A stretch of DNA of 64,000 nucleotides from Flavobacterium sediminilitoris (GTDB lineage Bacteria; Bacteroidota; Bacteroidia; Flavobacteriales; Flavobacteriaceae): NCBI RefSeq assembly GCF_023008245.1, contig NZ_CP090145.1:1736001-1800000 (forward strand). Direction: 5' to 3'. Below the pieces are notes generated by a model. That model saw only the letters and a list, made by a program, of their open reading frames with translations, searched no databases and was not told the origin of the DNA. Of the stretch, positions 42,145-50,824 are shown piece after piece (position 1 is the first letter of the stretch; the number at the start of each line of letters is the position of its first letter). The translations under genes were made by a program, and so were the position numbers.

Positions 42145-42998
42145 TATCTAACGTCTTGATTAAGAATTAAATCTAAATATAAATTGATCTTGTTTTTAAG
42201 TTCTTTTCTATGTGAAATAAAATCTAAGAATCCATGTTCTAAAAGAAATTCAGATGTTTGAAAACCATCTGGCAGGTCTTTTCCTGTTGTGTCTTTTACA
42301 ACACGTGGTCCAGCAAATCCAATAAGGGCTCCTGGTTCTGCAATATTGATGTCGCCTAACATTGCATAAGATGCAGTTGTTCCTCCTGTTGTAGGATCAG
42401 TACATAAAGAAATGTAAGGAATTTGTGCATCTGCTAATTGTGCTAGTTTTACAGATGTTTTGGCTAATTGCATTAATGAATATGCAGCTTCCATCATACG
42501 TGCTCCACCAGATTTTGAAATCATTACAAAAGGTATCTTATTTTGAATAGCATAATCAACACCTCTAGCTATTTTTTCACCAACAACAGCTCCCATTGAA
42601 CCACCAATAAAGGCAAAATCCATACAAGAAACAACTAAGTCTTTTCCTTTTGATTTTCCAACAGCAGTTCTAACAGCATCTTTTAATTTCGTTTTTTCCA
42701 TAGCATCTTTTAAACGATCGCTATATTTTTTAGTATCTTGAAATTTAAGAGGGTCTTTAGATGTCATTTTTGCATCTAGTTCTTTGAATTCATTATTGTC
42801 AAACAAAATTTCGAAGTACTCTGCACTACCAATTCTTACATGGAAATCATCTTCAGGACTTACCCAAAGATTTTTAGCTAATTCTTCAGTGTCAATAATT
42901 TTCCCAGTTGGAGATTTATACCATAATCCTTTTGGTACATCTTTTTTATCTTCCGTTGGGGTTTGTATCCCTTTTTCTTTTCTTTTAAACCAAGCCAT
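42144..42998 (-). CDS. accD: Acetyl-CoA carboxylase carboxyltransferase beta subunit, zinc-ribbon cysteines lost
   Basis: A 284-residue protein that transfers the carboxyl group from biotin to acetyl-CoA for fatty-acid synthesis, with AccA. The crotonase-like core is typical: [52 protein letters not shown]-like [11 protein letters not shown]. The N-terminal region aligns with the AccD zinc ribbon ([27 protein letters not shown]). All four ligand cysteines are replaced: Ser29 and Gly32, Ser47 and Asp50. Length is otherwise normal. Lies downstream of fba with a terminator between. Confidence 0.94.
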   Translation of the reverse strand: MAWFKRKEKGIQTPTEDKKDVPKGLWYKSPTGKIIDTEELAKNLWVSPEDDFHVRIGSAEYFEILFDNNEFKELDAKMTSKDPLKFQDTKKYSDRLKDAMEKTKLKDAVRTAVGKSKGKDLVVSCMDFAFIGGSMGAVVGEKIARGVDYAIQNKIPFVMISKSGGARMMEAAYSLMQLAKTSVKLAQLADAQIPYISLCTDPTTGGTTASYAMLGDINIAEPGALIGFAGPRVVKDTTGKDLPDGFQTSEFLLEHGFLDFISHRKELKNKINLYLDLILNQDVR

Positions 42999-43016
42999 AT
43001 TTTTAATGTTAGCAGT

Positions 43017-43064
43017 AAAAAAACCAGAAATTAAATTTAGAATTAAATTTAATTTCTGGTTTTT
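43017..43064 (-). terminator. Terminator between fba and accD
   Basis: A perfect 18-bp stem (43021-43038 with 43045-43062) with 6-nt loop and A/T flanks. It follows the fba stop by a few bases, so accD probably depends on its own promoter or on read-through. Confidence 0.85.
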
Positions 43065-43070
43065 AAATTA

Positions 43071-44138
43071 TTATAAAGTATTTACGTTATTTAGGTCTTC
43101 GAATGCTTTTTCTAAGCGTTTATTGAAAGTCATTTCACCTTCTCTAATCCATTTTCTAGGATCATAATATTTTTTATTAGGTATTTCAGATCCTTCTGGA
43201 TTTCCTATTTGGGTTTTTAAATAATCAACTTTTGATACTACATATTCCCTAACTCCTTCTGTAAATGCAAATTGTAAATCAGTGTCGATGTTCATTTTTA
43301 TTACACCATAAGTAATAGCTTCTCTTATTTCTTCAATTGTAGAACCACTTCCTCCATGAAAAACAAAATCAACTGGGTTGGCTTCTGTTTTGTATTTATT
43401 TTGAACAAACTCTTGTGAGTTTTTTAATATTTTTGGAGTTAATTTTACATTTCCTGGCTTGTATACACCATGAACATTTCCGAATGCAGCAGCTATGGTG
43501 AAACGAGGACTAACTTTCATTAATTCTTCATAAGCATAAGCTACTTCTTCAGGTTGGGTATATAATTTTGAACTATCTACATCAGAATTATCTACACCAT
43601 CTTCTTCTCCACCAGTAATTCCTAATTCTATTTCTAATGTCATACCCATTCTACTCATTCGCTCTAGGTATTTCTTAGAAATTTCTATGTTTTCTTCAAT
43701 TGGTTCTTCAGATAAATCAATCATGTGAGAACTGAATAAAGGTTTTCCAGTTTCTGCAAAATGTTTTTCAGAGGCATCTAATAATCCATCAATCCACGGT
43801 AATAGATTTTTTGCACAATGATCAGTATGAAGTATTACAGTTGCTCCATAAGCTTCTGCTAATTCGTGTATGTGTTTTGCTCCAGCTACGCCTCCTAAAA
43901 TAGCCGCTTTTTGATTTTCGTTCGAAAGTCCTTTTCCTGCATTGAATAATGCACCTCCGTTAGAAAACTGGATAATTACAGGTGCTTTTAATTTTGCAGC
44001 GGTTTCAAGAACACCGTTAATAGTACTTGATCCTGTAACGTTTACAGCAGGTAGTGCAAATCCTTTTTCTTTCGCAAAACGAAATATTTCTTGTACCTGA
44101 TCTCCAGTTGCGACACCAGGTTTTATGTTGTGGCTCAT
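43071..44138 (-). CDS. fbaA: Class II fructose-bisphosphate aldolase
   Basis: A 355-residue zinc enzyme of glycolysis and gluconeogenesis that splits fructose 1,6-bisphosphate. Metal-site motifs: VILHTDHCAKNLLPW near residue 100, ELGITGGEEDGVDNS near 172-186, FGNVHGVYKPGNV near 225-237 and DFVFHGGSGST near 265. The length and the EEDGVD loop place it in subclass IIA. A TAnnTTTG box lies in the 46-bp gap behind tamL. Confidence 0.96.
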   Translation of the reverse strand: MSHNIKPGVATGDQVQEIFRFAKEKGFALPAVNVTGSSTINGVLETAAKLKAPVIIQFSNGGALFNAGKGLSNENQKAAILGGVAGAKHIHELAEAYGATVILHTDHCAKNLLPWIDGLLDASEKHFAETGKPLFSSHMIDLSEEPIEENIEISKKYLERMSRMGMTLEIELGITGGEEDGVDNSDVDSSKLYTQPEEVAYAYEELMKVSPRFTIAAAFGNVHGVYKPGNVKLTPKILKNSQEFVQNKYKTEANPVDFVFHGGSGSTIEEIREAITYGVIKMNIDTDLQFAFTEGVREYVVSKVDYLKTQIGNPEGSEIPNKKYYDPRKWIREGEMTFNKRLEKAFEDLNNVNTL

Positions 44139-44163
44139 AGTTGGTTATTTTTTAATAATGCTA

Positions 44164-44171
44164 CAAAAATA
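44164..44171 (-). promoter_or_regulatory. -7 box for fbaA
   Basis: TATTTTTG on the minus strand matches TAnnTTTG, 25 bp before the fbaA ATG. Confidence 0.5.
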
Positions 44172-44184
44172 ATAATTTAAAAAA

Positions 44185-46734
44185 TTAGAATGGATAATTA
44201 ATTCCAAAATTTAAAACTGTTCTGCTAAAGTTGATGTCTCTAAACCATCTTTGACTCATTTCTTTTGCAGGATTGTATGTTTTATAGCCTAAGTCAATTC
44301 TAAAAACAAAAAAATCAAAATCATAACGAAACCCGATTCCTGTGCCTAAAGCTATGTCTTGAAGTGATTTTATCCCATTAAATGTGTATGATTTATCTTC
44401 TACGTTGTCAAAAATGTTCCAAATATTACCAGCATCAGCAAATAAAGCACCATTTACTTTTCCAAAGATATTAAAACGATATTCTACACTTGCTGCAATT
44501 TTTAGGTTAGCTTCATTGAAATCATTTATACCACCACTGCTTCCAGGACCAAGACTGTAAGCTTGCCAACCTCTATTGTCATTTGAACCTCCAGCAAAAT
44601 AACTTCTTGAGAAAGGAATTGAGTTTGCATTTCCATAAGGAACAGCTAGTCCGCCAAAAGTTCTAAAAGCAATAATATTTTTTTTGCCTAAGCTCCAGTG
44701 TTTTATAAGATCAAATTCTCCTTTTACATATTGAGCATATTCAATTCCAAAAACAGTATTATTTCCATTATCATTTAAAGGTTCATTTTTCCTTTTTGCT
44801 AATAATGATATAGCATTTCCAGCGGTTTCTAATTTTGCTTTGAATGCATAAAATGTGTTGTCTAGAAATCCTTTTCGAGTATTTTTACTAAAAGTGAAAG
44901 CACTTGAGACAATAAGGTTGTTTTCAATTAAACGTTTTCTTCTTTCTCCAATACTTCTTATAGATTGATAATCTTGTTGGTCACTCGTTAATGCTGTTTG
45001 GTTGTTAACTACTTCATCGATAAATGTAATGGCTCCTGGGAAAGTAAGATCGCCATATTCATCTAAGTTATTAGGATTAGTATTATAGATTTGAGCTAGA
45101 TTATTTAATCGATTGTAAGAAGAGTTGTAAACATTAAAATAATTGTCGATATTTAAATTTCGTACAAATTGTATATTGATCAAATCAAAACGAATAGTTG
45201 TGTTGTCTTTTGGTAGCCAATTATAATTGATTATACCAGTGAAATTTTCTTTGTCTAAACCGATATTTTTCTGATTTGTTAATCCAAAACTCATTTGAGT
45301 AGTAGGTAACATTTCCTTTTTTATCAGTCTTGTGGTGTTTATAGGAAAGAAAATTCTAGGAAAAGTAAGTTTAGCATCTACACCGTATTCAGAGATGTTG
45401 AAAAAAGTATCGTTAGGATTTGCTAAATCTTTTGAAGATCCAATGTTTCCACGTGTTGTAATTTCAAGTGTTTCTGCTCTTCTGAATAAATTTCTGAATG
45501 TAAGTGAAAGATTTCCTGTAATACCAAAATCTTGTATGTTTGAATGAGTAAAATCTATAGATGCATTTAAGTTTTTCTTTTTTAAAGGAGATAAATAAAT
45601 GTTAGCAATTAGTTTGTTTGAACCACCAGATAAAGTATCTTCTATGTATTCAATATTAGGAAAGTTAAATACTTTTAAGTTACTTAATGATCGTGATGTT
45701 AATGATCGGTCAAGATCACTAAAAAGTTTTCCTTTTTCAATGAAAATAGCATCAGTAATCGCTTTTGGTTTATAGTTTAGTTTGCCGTTACTGTAAATGT
45801 TGTAATTGTTATAAGAAACACTATCGGTTATTTTATTAGTTTCTCTGGAATTGTTATTAGTGTATATATTAACCTGATTTATTTTGTAAATTTTAAAAGG
45901 TGTTTTAGCAAGCGTGTCTTCTCTTTTTATTTTTCTATCTTCAATATCATATACAACATCTACTTTTTTATCTCTTTCATTTGTAATAATGTCATATCTT
46001 ACATGATTGATTTGAAAATGATAAACACCATTATTTCTGAAATAGTTAGTAAGTCTTGCTCTTTCTAGATCAAAGTTGTTTCCGTTAAATTTATCTCCAG
46101 ATTTTAAAAAAGAACTAGACTGAATATTAGTAAATAAACTGTCGATTTCAGGAGTTTCTATTCGTCTTGAAATGCTATCTATATATGATGGTTCTCCAGT
46201 GATAATATTATAGGTTACTTTTGCCTTTTTTACACCAACAGAATCAATTTTTGCACTTATTTCAGTATTAAAAAAGCCTTGATTTTCATAGTATCCTTTG
46301 AGTTTGTTTTTTGTACTATTGATTTTTATTTTATTTATAATTACTGGAGCTTCACCTGTTTTTTTTAAAAATCTACTTAATCCAGAAACAAGAAATGATT
46401 GACTTAGTCGATCTACTTGTTTGTTTGAGATAAGTTTGGCTAAATTTTCTCTACGATTGGGTTTTCGGTTTAACCAGTCATAATATAAAGAGTCAGGATT
46501 GTCTTTCGCTAAATTGTAAAGGCCAAGTCTAAGTGGAAAACCAAGAAGCTTCCCATTTGGTTTTTGACTTAAAAGATTTTCTATTCTTTCATTTTTTACA
46601 ATTGTATCATTGGCTAAAATGATGTTTTTAGTCAATAATTGTCCATCTTCAGGAACTTTTTTTACTATAGAACAAGAGTAAAAAATGGTTCCAGTTAAGA
46701 ATATTAGTGTTATTTTTGGAAAAAGTTTTTTCAA
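44185..46734 (-). CDS. tamL: TamL, BamA-like outer-membrane lipoprotein (TTG start)
   Basis: An 849-residue Omp85 protein with a lipoprotein signal (TIFYSCSIVKK, Cys at about 21). POTRA-like domains span about 30-400 and a C-terminal barrel begins near 450, carrying RSYFAGGSNDNRGWQAYSLGPG, GNIWNIF and closing strand LNFGINYPF. In Bacteroidota this lipoprotein works with TamB in envelope assembly; no tamB is adjacent. The start codon is TTG: an in-frame TAA lies 15 nt upstream, and the next in-frame Met is roughly 475 codons inside. The signal peptide begins exactly at the TTG. Divergent from the methyltransferase gene, sharing a 36-bp gap. Confidence 0.9.
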   Translation of the reverse strand: MKKLFPKITLIFLTGTIFYSCSIVKKVPEDGQLLTKNIILANDTIVKNERIENLLSQKPNGKLLGFPLRLGLYNLAKDNPDSLYYDWLNRKPNRRENLAKLISNKQVDRLSQSFLVSGLSRFLKKTGEAPVIINKIKINSTKNKLKGYYENQGFFNTEISAKIDSVGVKKAKVTYNIITGEPSYIDSISRRIETPEIDSLFTNIQSSSFLKSGDKFNGNNFDLERARLTNYFRNNGVYHFQINHVRYDIITNERDKKVDVVYDIEDRKIKREDTLAKTPFKIYKINQVNIYTNNNSRETNKITDSVSYNNYNIYSNGKLNYKPKAITDAIFIEKGKLFSDLDRSLTSRSLSNLKVFNFPNIEYIEDTLSGGSNKLIANIYLSPLKKKNLNASIDFTHSNIQDFGITGNLSLTFRNLFRRAETLEITTRGNIGSSKDLANPNDTFFNISEYGVDAKLTFPRIFFPINTTRLIKKEMLPTTQMSFGLTNQKNIGLDKENFTGIINYNWLPKDNTTIRFDLINIQFVRNLNIDNYFNVYNSSYNRLNNLAQIYNTNPNNLDEYGDLTFPGAITFIDEVVNNQTALTSDQQDYQSIRSIGERRKRLIENNLIVSSAFTFSKNTRKGFLDNTFYAFKAKLETAGNAISLLAKRKNEPLNDNGNNTVFGIEYAQYVKGEFDLIKHWSLGKKNIIAFRTFGGLAVPYGNANSIPFSRSYFAGGSNDNRGWQAYSLGPGSSGGINDFNEANLKIAASVEYRFNIFGKVNGALFADAGNIWNIFDNVEDKSYTFNGIKSLQDIALGTGIGFRYDFDFFVFRIDLGYKTYNPAKEMSQRWFRDINFSRTVLNFGINYPF

Positions 46735-46754
46735 GGTAATAAAAAATAGTTAGT

Positions 46755-46789
46755 CAAAAATACAATTTTTATGGTTAGTAAAAACCAAA
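46755..46789 (-). promoter_or_regulatory. Promoter of tamL
   Basis: On the minus strand TATTTTTG at 46762-46755 with a TTTG about 23 nt further upstream. The start would lie near 46752, leaving a leader of about 17 nt before the TTG codon. It overlaps the first codons of the divergent gene. Confidence 0.5.
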
Positions 46790-47493
46790 TTAAACTTATT
46801 ACAAGTTTACAGCAAAAAAAATATAGAAAACAGCATCAATTATTCTTTGCAGAAGGTAAAAAAGTAATTCAAGAACTACTAGAAGCTAATTATGAATTGG
46901 AAGCTTTGTTTTCTACAGATGATATATTTTCATACGTTGATAAAAGCAAAAGTCATACCATTACAGATGCTGAATTAAAAAAAATTAGTGCATTAACAAC
47001 TCCAAATAATTGTTTGGCACTTTTCAGAATTCCATTAGAGAAAAAAGGTACACTTTCAGGATTAATTGTTGCATTAGATGATATTCGAGATCCAGGTAAT
47101 TTAGGTACAATTATTAGGCTTTGTGATTGGTTTGGAATTGAAACTTTAATTTGTTCTGAAGAAACAGTAGATATTTATAATCCTAAAGTTGTACAGGCTA
47201 CTATGGGCTCTATAAGTAGAGTTAAAGTTGTTTATACTGATTTAGAGAGTGTTTTGAAAACAACGGAACTTCCTGTTTTTGGAACTTTTATGGATGGAGA
47301 TGTTATTTATAATGAACAATTGCCTAATGAAGGTATTATTGTTATGGGTAATGAAGCTAATGGAATAAGTGATTCGATTGAAAAGTTAATAAGCAAAAGA
47401 ATATCTATTCCAAGATTTGGAAAACTGAAACAAACAGAAAGCTTAAATGTTGCTACCGCTACTGGAATAATTTTAAGCGAATTTAAAAGATGA
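46771..47493 (+). CDS. TrmH/SpoU-family RNA 2'-O-methyltransferase
   Basis: A 240-residue SPOUT methyltransferase. An N-terminal substrate-binding domain with the opening KNQIKLITSLQQKKYRKQH and EGKKVIQELL covers about 1-85. The SpoU core follows with motif 1 LDDIRDPGNLGTIIRLCDWFG (about 105-125), motif 2 IVMGNEANGIS (about 190-200) and motif 3 IPRFGKLKQTESLNVATATGI (about 211-231), which form the knot that binds SAM. Target (23S rRNA or tRNA) cannot be told from sequence. It ends 1 bp from the convergent porT stop, leaving no room for a terminator. Confidence 0.92.
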   Translation: MVSKNQIKLITSLQQKKYRKQHQLFFAEGKKVIQELLEANYELEALFSTDDIFSYVDKSKSHTITDAELKKISALTTPNNCLALFRIPLEKKGTLSGLIVALDDIRDPGNLGTIIRLCDWFGIETLICSEETVDIYNPKVVQATMGSISRVKVVYTDLESVLKTTELPVFGTFMDGDVIYNEQLPNEGIIVMGNEANGISDSIEKLISKRISIPRFGKLKQTESLNVATATGIILSEFKR

Positions 47494-47494
47494 T

Positions 47495-48190
47495 TTAATG
47501 GAAAGTGAAATTAATAAAAATACCTCTTGTTTTCATTTCTTGAATGTTTCCTGTCCACGGACTATCTGGTGTATTGTCTCTTATTAATTCATCATTCATA
47601 CTAAATACACCTCTTATTGAAGGTGAAAACTTAAAATATTCAAGATAAAGGTCGATTCCAAAGCCTATTTCATAGTTATTAGTCCATTTTTTAACTCTAA
47701 AACGGTCATTGAAATTATCATCAGGAGCTTTTGAATTACTACTTAAATTTAAAGAGGCAGAAACACCTCCTAATAAATAGGGTCTGATGTTTCCAGTGCG
47801 TTTTGAAGAAAATTTTAAAAGTAAAGGGAAATGGATATAAGTAGATTTTACTTCTCTTAATCGGTCAACTGGGTCTTCAATATTTGGATATATTAAATTT
47901 CTTTGAGTGATGTTTAACCCTGGTTCAAAACGTAAATCAATATATTCCATTAAACGAAGGTTTCCTACAAGGCCAACATTGAATCCAATAGTCGTTTCAG
48001 ATTCAATATCCTTAGTAGGACTTAAATAATCAAATTTGTAATCAAGACTATTGAAACCTAAGTAATATCCCCAATGGATTTTTTGTTTGTCAAAATTTTC
48101 AAGATTTATGATCGGATCTTTTCCAAACAAGCCTCCTTGGGCATAACCTAATGTTGTGGTTATTAAGAATAAAATTATATTTTTCTTCAT
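47495..48190 (-). CDS. porT: Type IX secretion / gliding protein PorT
   Basis: A 231-residue outer-membrane barrel protein with signal peptide ending GYAQ (about 17). The PorT family features FDKQKIHWGYYLGFN (near 29-43), FNVGLVGNLRLMEYIDLRFEPGL and YIHFPLLLKFSSKR are present, and a final strand FINFTFH closes the barrel. PorT (SprT) is needed for T9SS function in characterised species. An in-frame GTG at 48226 overlaps ubiE; the ATG at 48190, directly after the ubiE stop, is chosen. The ubiE-porT pair is a common flavobacterial neighbourhood. Confidence 0.9.
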   Translation of the reverse strand: MKKNIILFLITTTLGYAQGGLFGKDPIINLENFDKQKIHWGYYLGFNSLDYKFDYLSPTKDIESETTIGFNVGLVGNLRLMEYIDLRFEPGLNITQRNLIYPNIEDPVDRLREVKSTYIHFPLLLKFSSKRTGNIRPYLLGGVSASLNLSSNSKAPDDNFNDRFRVKKWTNNYEIGFGIDLYLEYFKFSPSIRGVFSMNDELIRDNTPDSPWTGNIQEMKTRGIFINFTFH

Positions 48191-48191
48191 A

Positions 48192-48923
48192 CTATTTTTT
48201 AGTGGCATGATAAATTGTTGCAACACCTAATGTTTGAGGTAAGTGTGTTACTTCTATAAACCCAATTTTTCTTAAAATATTGTTTAAAGCTTCTCCAAAA
48301 GGAAAAATATTTGCAGAATCAGATAAATATCTATAAGCGGATTTGTCTTTAGAGAAGAGTTTACCTACAAGAGGTAATATGAATTTTGAGTGAAAGGCAT
48401 ATCCCTGTTTGTAAGGGAATTTTGTAGGAACAGAAGTTTCAAGTATTACAAAAATACCATTAGGTTTTAAGACTCTTAAAATTTCAGCTAATCCTTTTTC
48501 TAAATTTTCAAAATTTCGAATACCAAAAGCAACAGTGATAGCATCAAAATAATTATCTTCATAAGGAATAGTTTCGCTATCTCCTAAAATCATCTCTATT
48601 TTATGATTTAATTTTTTTGCGTCTATTTTCTTTTTTCCTACTTCAAGCATTCCTGCTGAAATATCTAAACCGATAATTTTTTCAGCAGTAGTTTCTGTCA
48701 TTAAGATCGCTAAGTCACCTGTTCCTGTCGCTATGTCTAAAACAGTTTTTGGGTTTTTATTAGAAACTAGTTTTAAAACTTTTTTGCGCCATTTAATATC
48801 TATTCCAAATGAAATTACACGATTCAATCCATCATAATTTTCAGAAATAGAGTCAAACATTTGAGCTACTTGTTCTTTTTTTCCTAGTTCTGAGTCTTTG
48901 TATGGAGTTATATTTTTTGGCAT
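48192..48923 (-). CDS. ubiE: Demethylmenaquinone C-methyltransferase (UbiE/MenG)
   Basis: A 243-residue SAM-dependent methyltransferase, last step of menaquinone synthesis. Family signatures: YDGLNRVISFGIDIKWRK (about 30-47), motif I VLDIATGTGDLAIL near 60-73, GDSETIPYEDNYFDAITVAFGIRNFEN, and YRYLSDSANIFPFGEAL. No ubiquinone pathway is expected in this phylum, so menaquinone is the likely substrate. Start 41 bp after the folA stop; folA-ubiE-porT is probably one operon. Confidence 0.95.
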   Translation of the reverse strand: MPKNITPYKDSELGKKEQVAQMFDSISENYDGLNRVISFGIDIKWRKKVLKLVSNKNPKTVLDIATGTGDLAILMTETTAEKIIGLDISAGMLEVGKKKIDAKKLNHKIEMILGDSETIPYEDNYFDAITVAFGIRNFENLEKGLAEILRVLKPNGIFVILETSVPTKFPYKQGYAFHSKFILPLVGKLFSKDKSAYRYLSDSANIFPFGEALNNILRKIGFIEVTHLPQTLGVATIYHATKK

Positions 48924-48963
48924 TTTTTTTATTTTATGAAGTGCAAAAATACGAATAAAATTC

Positions 48964-49449
48964 TCATTTTTTAATATACGTTAAATATGTAAAATCAAAT
49001 GCATGTTTTTCATCTTTTGGATGGGATTCTGTAGCAATAAGATTCCATTCGTTTTTGTCAATTTCTGGAAAGAAAGTATCAGCATCTACTTTGGTGTGAA
49101 CTCTTGTTAGTTCTATTTTGTCAGCTATTTCCATTGATTGCTTGTAAATCTCTCCACCACCAATTATGAAATTCTCTTGATTTTTTGGGCAGAGATTGAT
49201 TGCTTTTTTTAGATTATCAACAATTATACATCCTTCTGGAGCGCTATAGTTTTTTTGTCTAGTTATAATAATATGTGTTCTGTTTGGTAATGGTTTAGGG
49301 AAACTTTCAAAAGTTTTTCTACCCATAATAATATAATGATTTGTTGTTAAGGCTTTAAATCGTTTGAAATCGTTTGGTAAGTGCCAAACTAATTCATTGT
49401 TTTTACCTAAAGCATTATTTTCAGAAGCAGCTGCTATAATAGTGAACAT
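48964..49449 (-). CDS. folA: Dihydrofolate reductase
   Basis: A 161-residue cytoplasmic enzyme reducing dihydrofolate to tetrahydrofolate with NADPH. Typical features: AAASENNALGKNNELVWHLPNDFKRF (about 5-30) with the acidic residue Asp26, IIMGRKTFESFPKPLPNR (about 40-57) and FIIGGGEIYKQ (about 93-103). Length normal. First gene of the minus-strand run toward ubiE and porT. thyA, which creates the need for this enzyme, lies 4.7 kb away in another operon. Confidence 0.95.
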   Translation of the reverse strand: MFTIIAAASENNALGKNNELVWHLPNDFKRFKALTTNHYIIMGRKTFESFPKPLPNRTHIIITRQKNYSAPEGCIIVDNLKKAINLCPKNQENFIIGGGEIYKQSMEIADKIELTRVHTKVDADTFFPEIDKNEWNLIATESHPKDEKHAFDFTYLTYIKK

Positions 49450-49593
49450 TTTTCTTTGTAATAAATTATGGCTAAAATAGGTTTTTTATTGATATAAGGA
49501 AATCTTTATCGTTAAAAAGTGATTCTTTTAAGGGTTTAGTGTTTGATGAATTTTTAAAGATGAGATTTACTGTTTTTATATGATTGAATAAAT

Positions 49594-49634
49594 AATAATG
49601 CCTATTTGATTTTCAAAATCAAATAGGCATTATT
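49594..49634 (-). terminator. Terminator after the DUF547 gene
   Basis: A perfect 20-bp inverted repeat around a single C, with ATTTGATTTT/AAAATCAAAT at its core, beginning 28 nt after the DUF547 stop. It lies between that gene and folA. Confidence 0.8.
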
Positions 49635-49661
49635 TATAATTTAGTATAATCTTTTGCTTGA

Positions 49662-50360
49662 TTAACGGTGAAGATTCCAGTTGTATTCTAAAAACGTTAA
49701 TTTTGTAGAAGAGCTAATATGTGTTGTTGAGTACTTATTTATAAAATCAACAATTGTTACATTTCCAATAAAATCAGTAAAGTACCATTCAAATACTTTA
49801 GATAATTGAGAAGTCGCAGTTCCTAAAATATTTTTAGATTGATCGTTTATAAAAAGACTAGTAGCAACGTCTAAATCATATTCAATACTATTCGAAGAAT
49901 AAGCGCTATTTTTTAAAACTGGAGAAGATATCGCAGTTGAGTATAAAGAAAAATGAATTCTAGGGTCGTTTAAAGGTCTTAATATTTCATGTTCTATATG
50001 ATCTAGAGAAATTTTTTCGCCATCAAAGTCAATGAAATCCATTTTAAAAGGATCTCTAATGTAATTTATACTTTTAATAGGATAATTTTCGGCTAACAAT
50101 TTTATAACATTTGCATTGTAAACGTTAATCCAATATGTTTTTACTTCTGCTTCTGACCAACTTTTATTTGGAGAAATTTTAGAAAAATTATAGGTAATAT
50201 TATTTATGTCTTTAATGTTTTTTAATACTTTGTCGTAGTCTACAACACCTTTAGTAGATACATGTTTTTTTAGGAATTCATCATACTCTGAAAAAGTAAT
50301 AATTTGACTAAATGCTGTTGAGTTGATAATCAGTAATAACAATAAAATAATTTTCTTCAT
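49662..50360 (-). CDS. Secreted DUF547 protein lacking the family cysteines
   Basis: A 232-residue exported protein (signal peptide ending AFSQ, about 19). The DUF547 layout is clear: GVVDYDKVLKNI, AEVKTYWINVYNANVIKLL (about 71-89), DHIEHEILRPLNDPRIHFSL (about 120-139) and closing FLEYNWNLH. In most DUF547 proteins the region after RIHF reads like NCASxSCP; here residues 140-147 are Y-S-T-A-I-S-S-P and the whole protein has no cysteine. Family function is not established. Monocistronic. Confidence 0.82.
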   Translation of the reverse strand: MKKIILLLLLIINSTAFSQIITFSEYDEFLKKHVSTKGVVDYDKVLKNIKDINNITYNFSKISPNKSWSEAEVKTYWINVYNANVIKLLAENYPIKSINYIRDPFKMDFIDFDGEKISLDHIEHEILRPLNDPRIHFSLYSTAISSPVLKNSAYSSNSIEYDLDVATSLFINDQSKNILGTATSQLSKVFEWYFTDFIGNVTIVDFINKYSTTHISSSTKLTFLEYNWNLHR

Positions 50361-50402
50361 GGGATTTCTTTAAATATTTTTTTTAATTTAGAAAAACGAT
50401 TG

Positions 50403-50410
50403 CAAAAATA
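50403..50410 (-). promoter_or_regulatory. -7 box for the DUF547 gene
   Basis: TATTTTTG on the minus strand matches TAnnTTTG, 42 bp before the ATG. The remainder of the 464-bp gap 50361-50824 is very AT-rich, with no ORF and only the terminator at 50751. Confidence 0.5.
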
Positions 50411-50750
50411 GTAAAACTATTTTAGTTTCTACATATCTTTCAATTAAAAATGATTTTCTTTTTTTTAATAAAAGCTTGAAAACCATTTGAGTAAAGTTTT
50501 TTTGACAATCAATAAACGGATTAATCAAAAAACGAGCCAGATTTTTTTCAAAGAATAAAAGTATTTTTAAATACTGGAATTTTAAATTTATGTGTATATA
50601 GAGAAGTGGTTATTTTTTTTACGTATGTATTTTTATCTTTTGCTTTAAATTAATAATTGATAATTTTTTAACTTTAAAATTATATGTTTTTAAAATAATG
50701 ATTTTGTTTTTTATTTGATAATTTAGAAGAGAAATATTTTTTAAACAAAA

Positions 50751-50786
50751 CACACAATAGTACTTACTATAAAATACTATTGTGTG
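50751..50786 (-). terminator. Terminator after the metalloprotease gene
   Basis: CACACAATAGTA (50751-50762) pairs perfectly with TACTATTGTGTG (50775-50786). On the minus strand it is followed by GTTTTGTTTA. Confidence 0.75.
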
Positions 50787-50824
50787 AATTAAAAAAGTAG
50801 ATGTTTAAGAAAGATGCTTTTAAT

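Noticed and set aside
50411..50750. Possible small gene in the AT-rich gap between the DUF547 and metalloprotease genes.
   Set aside because: Only short frames without start context; strong A/T runs explain the apparent structure.
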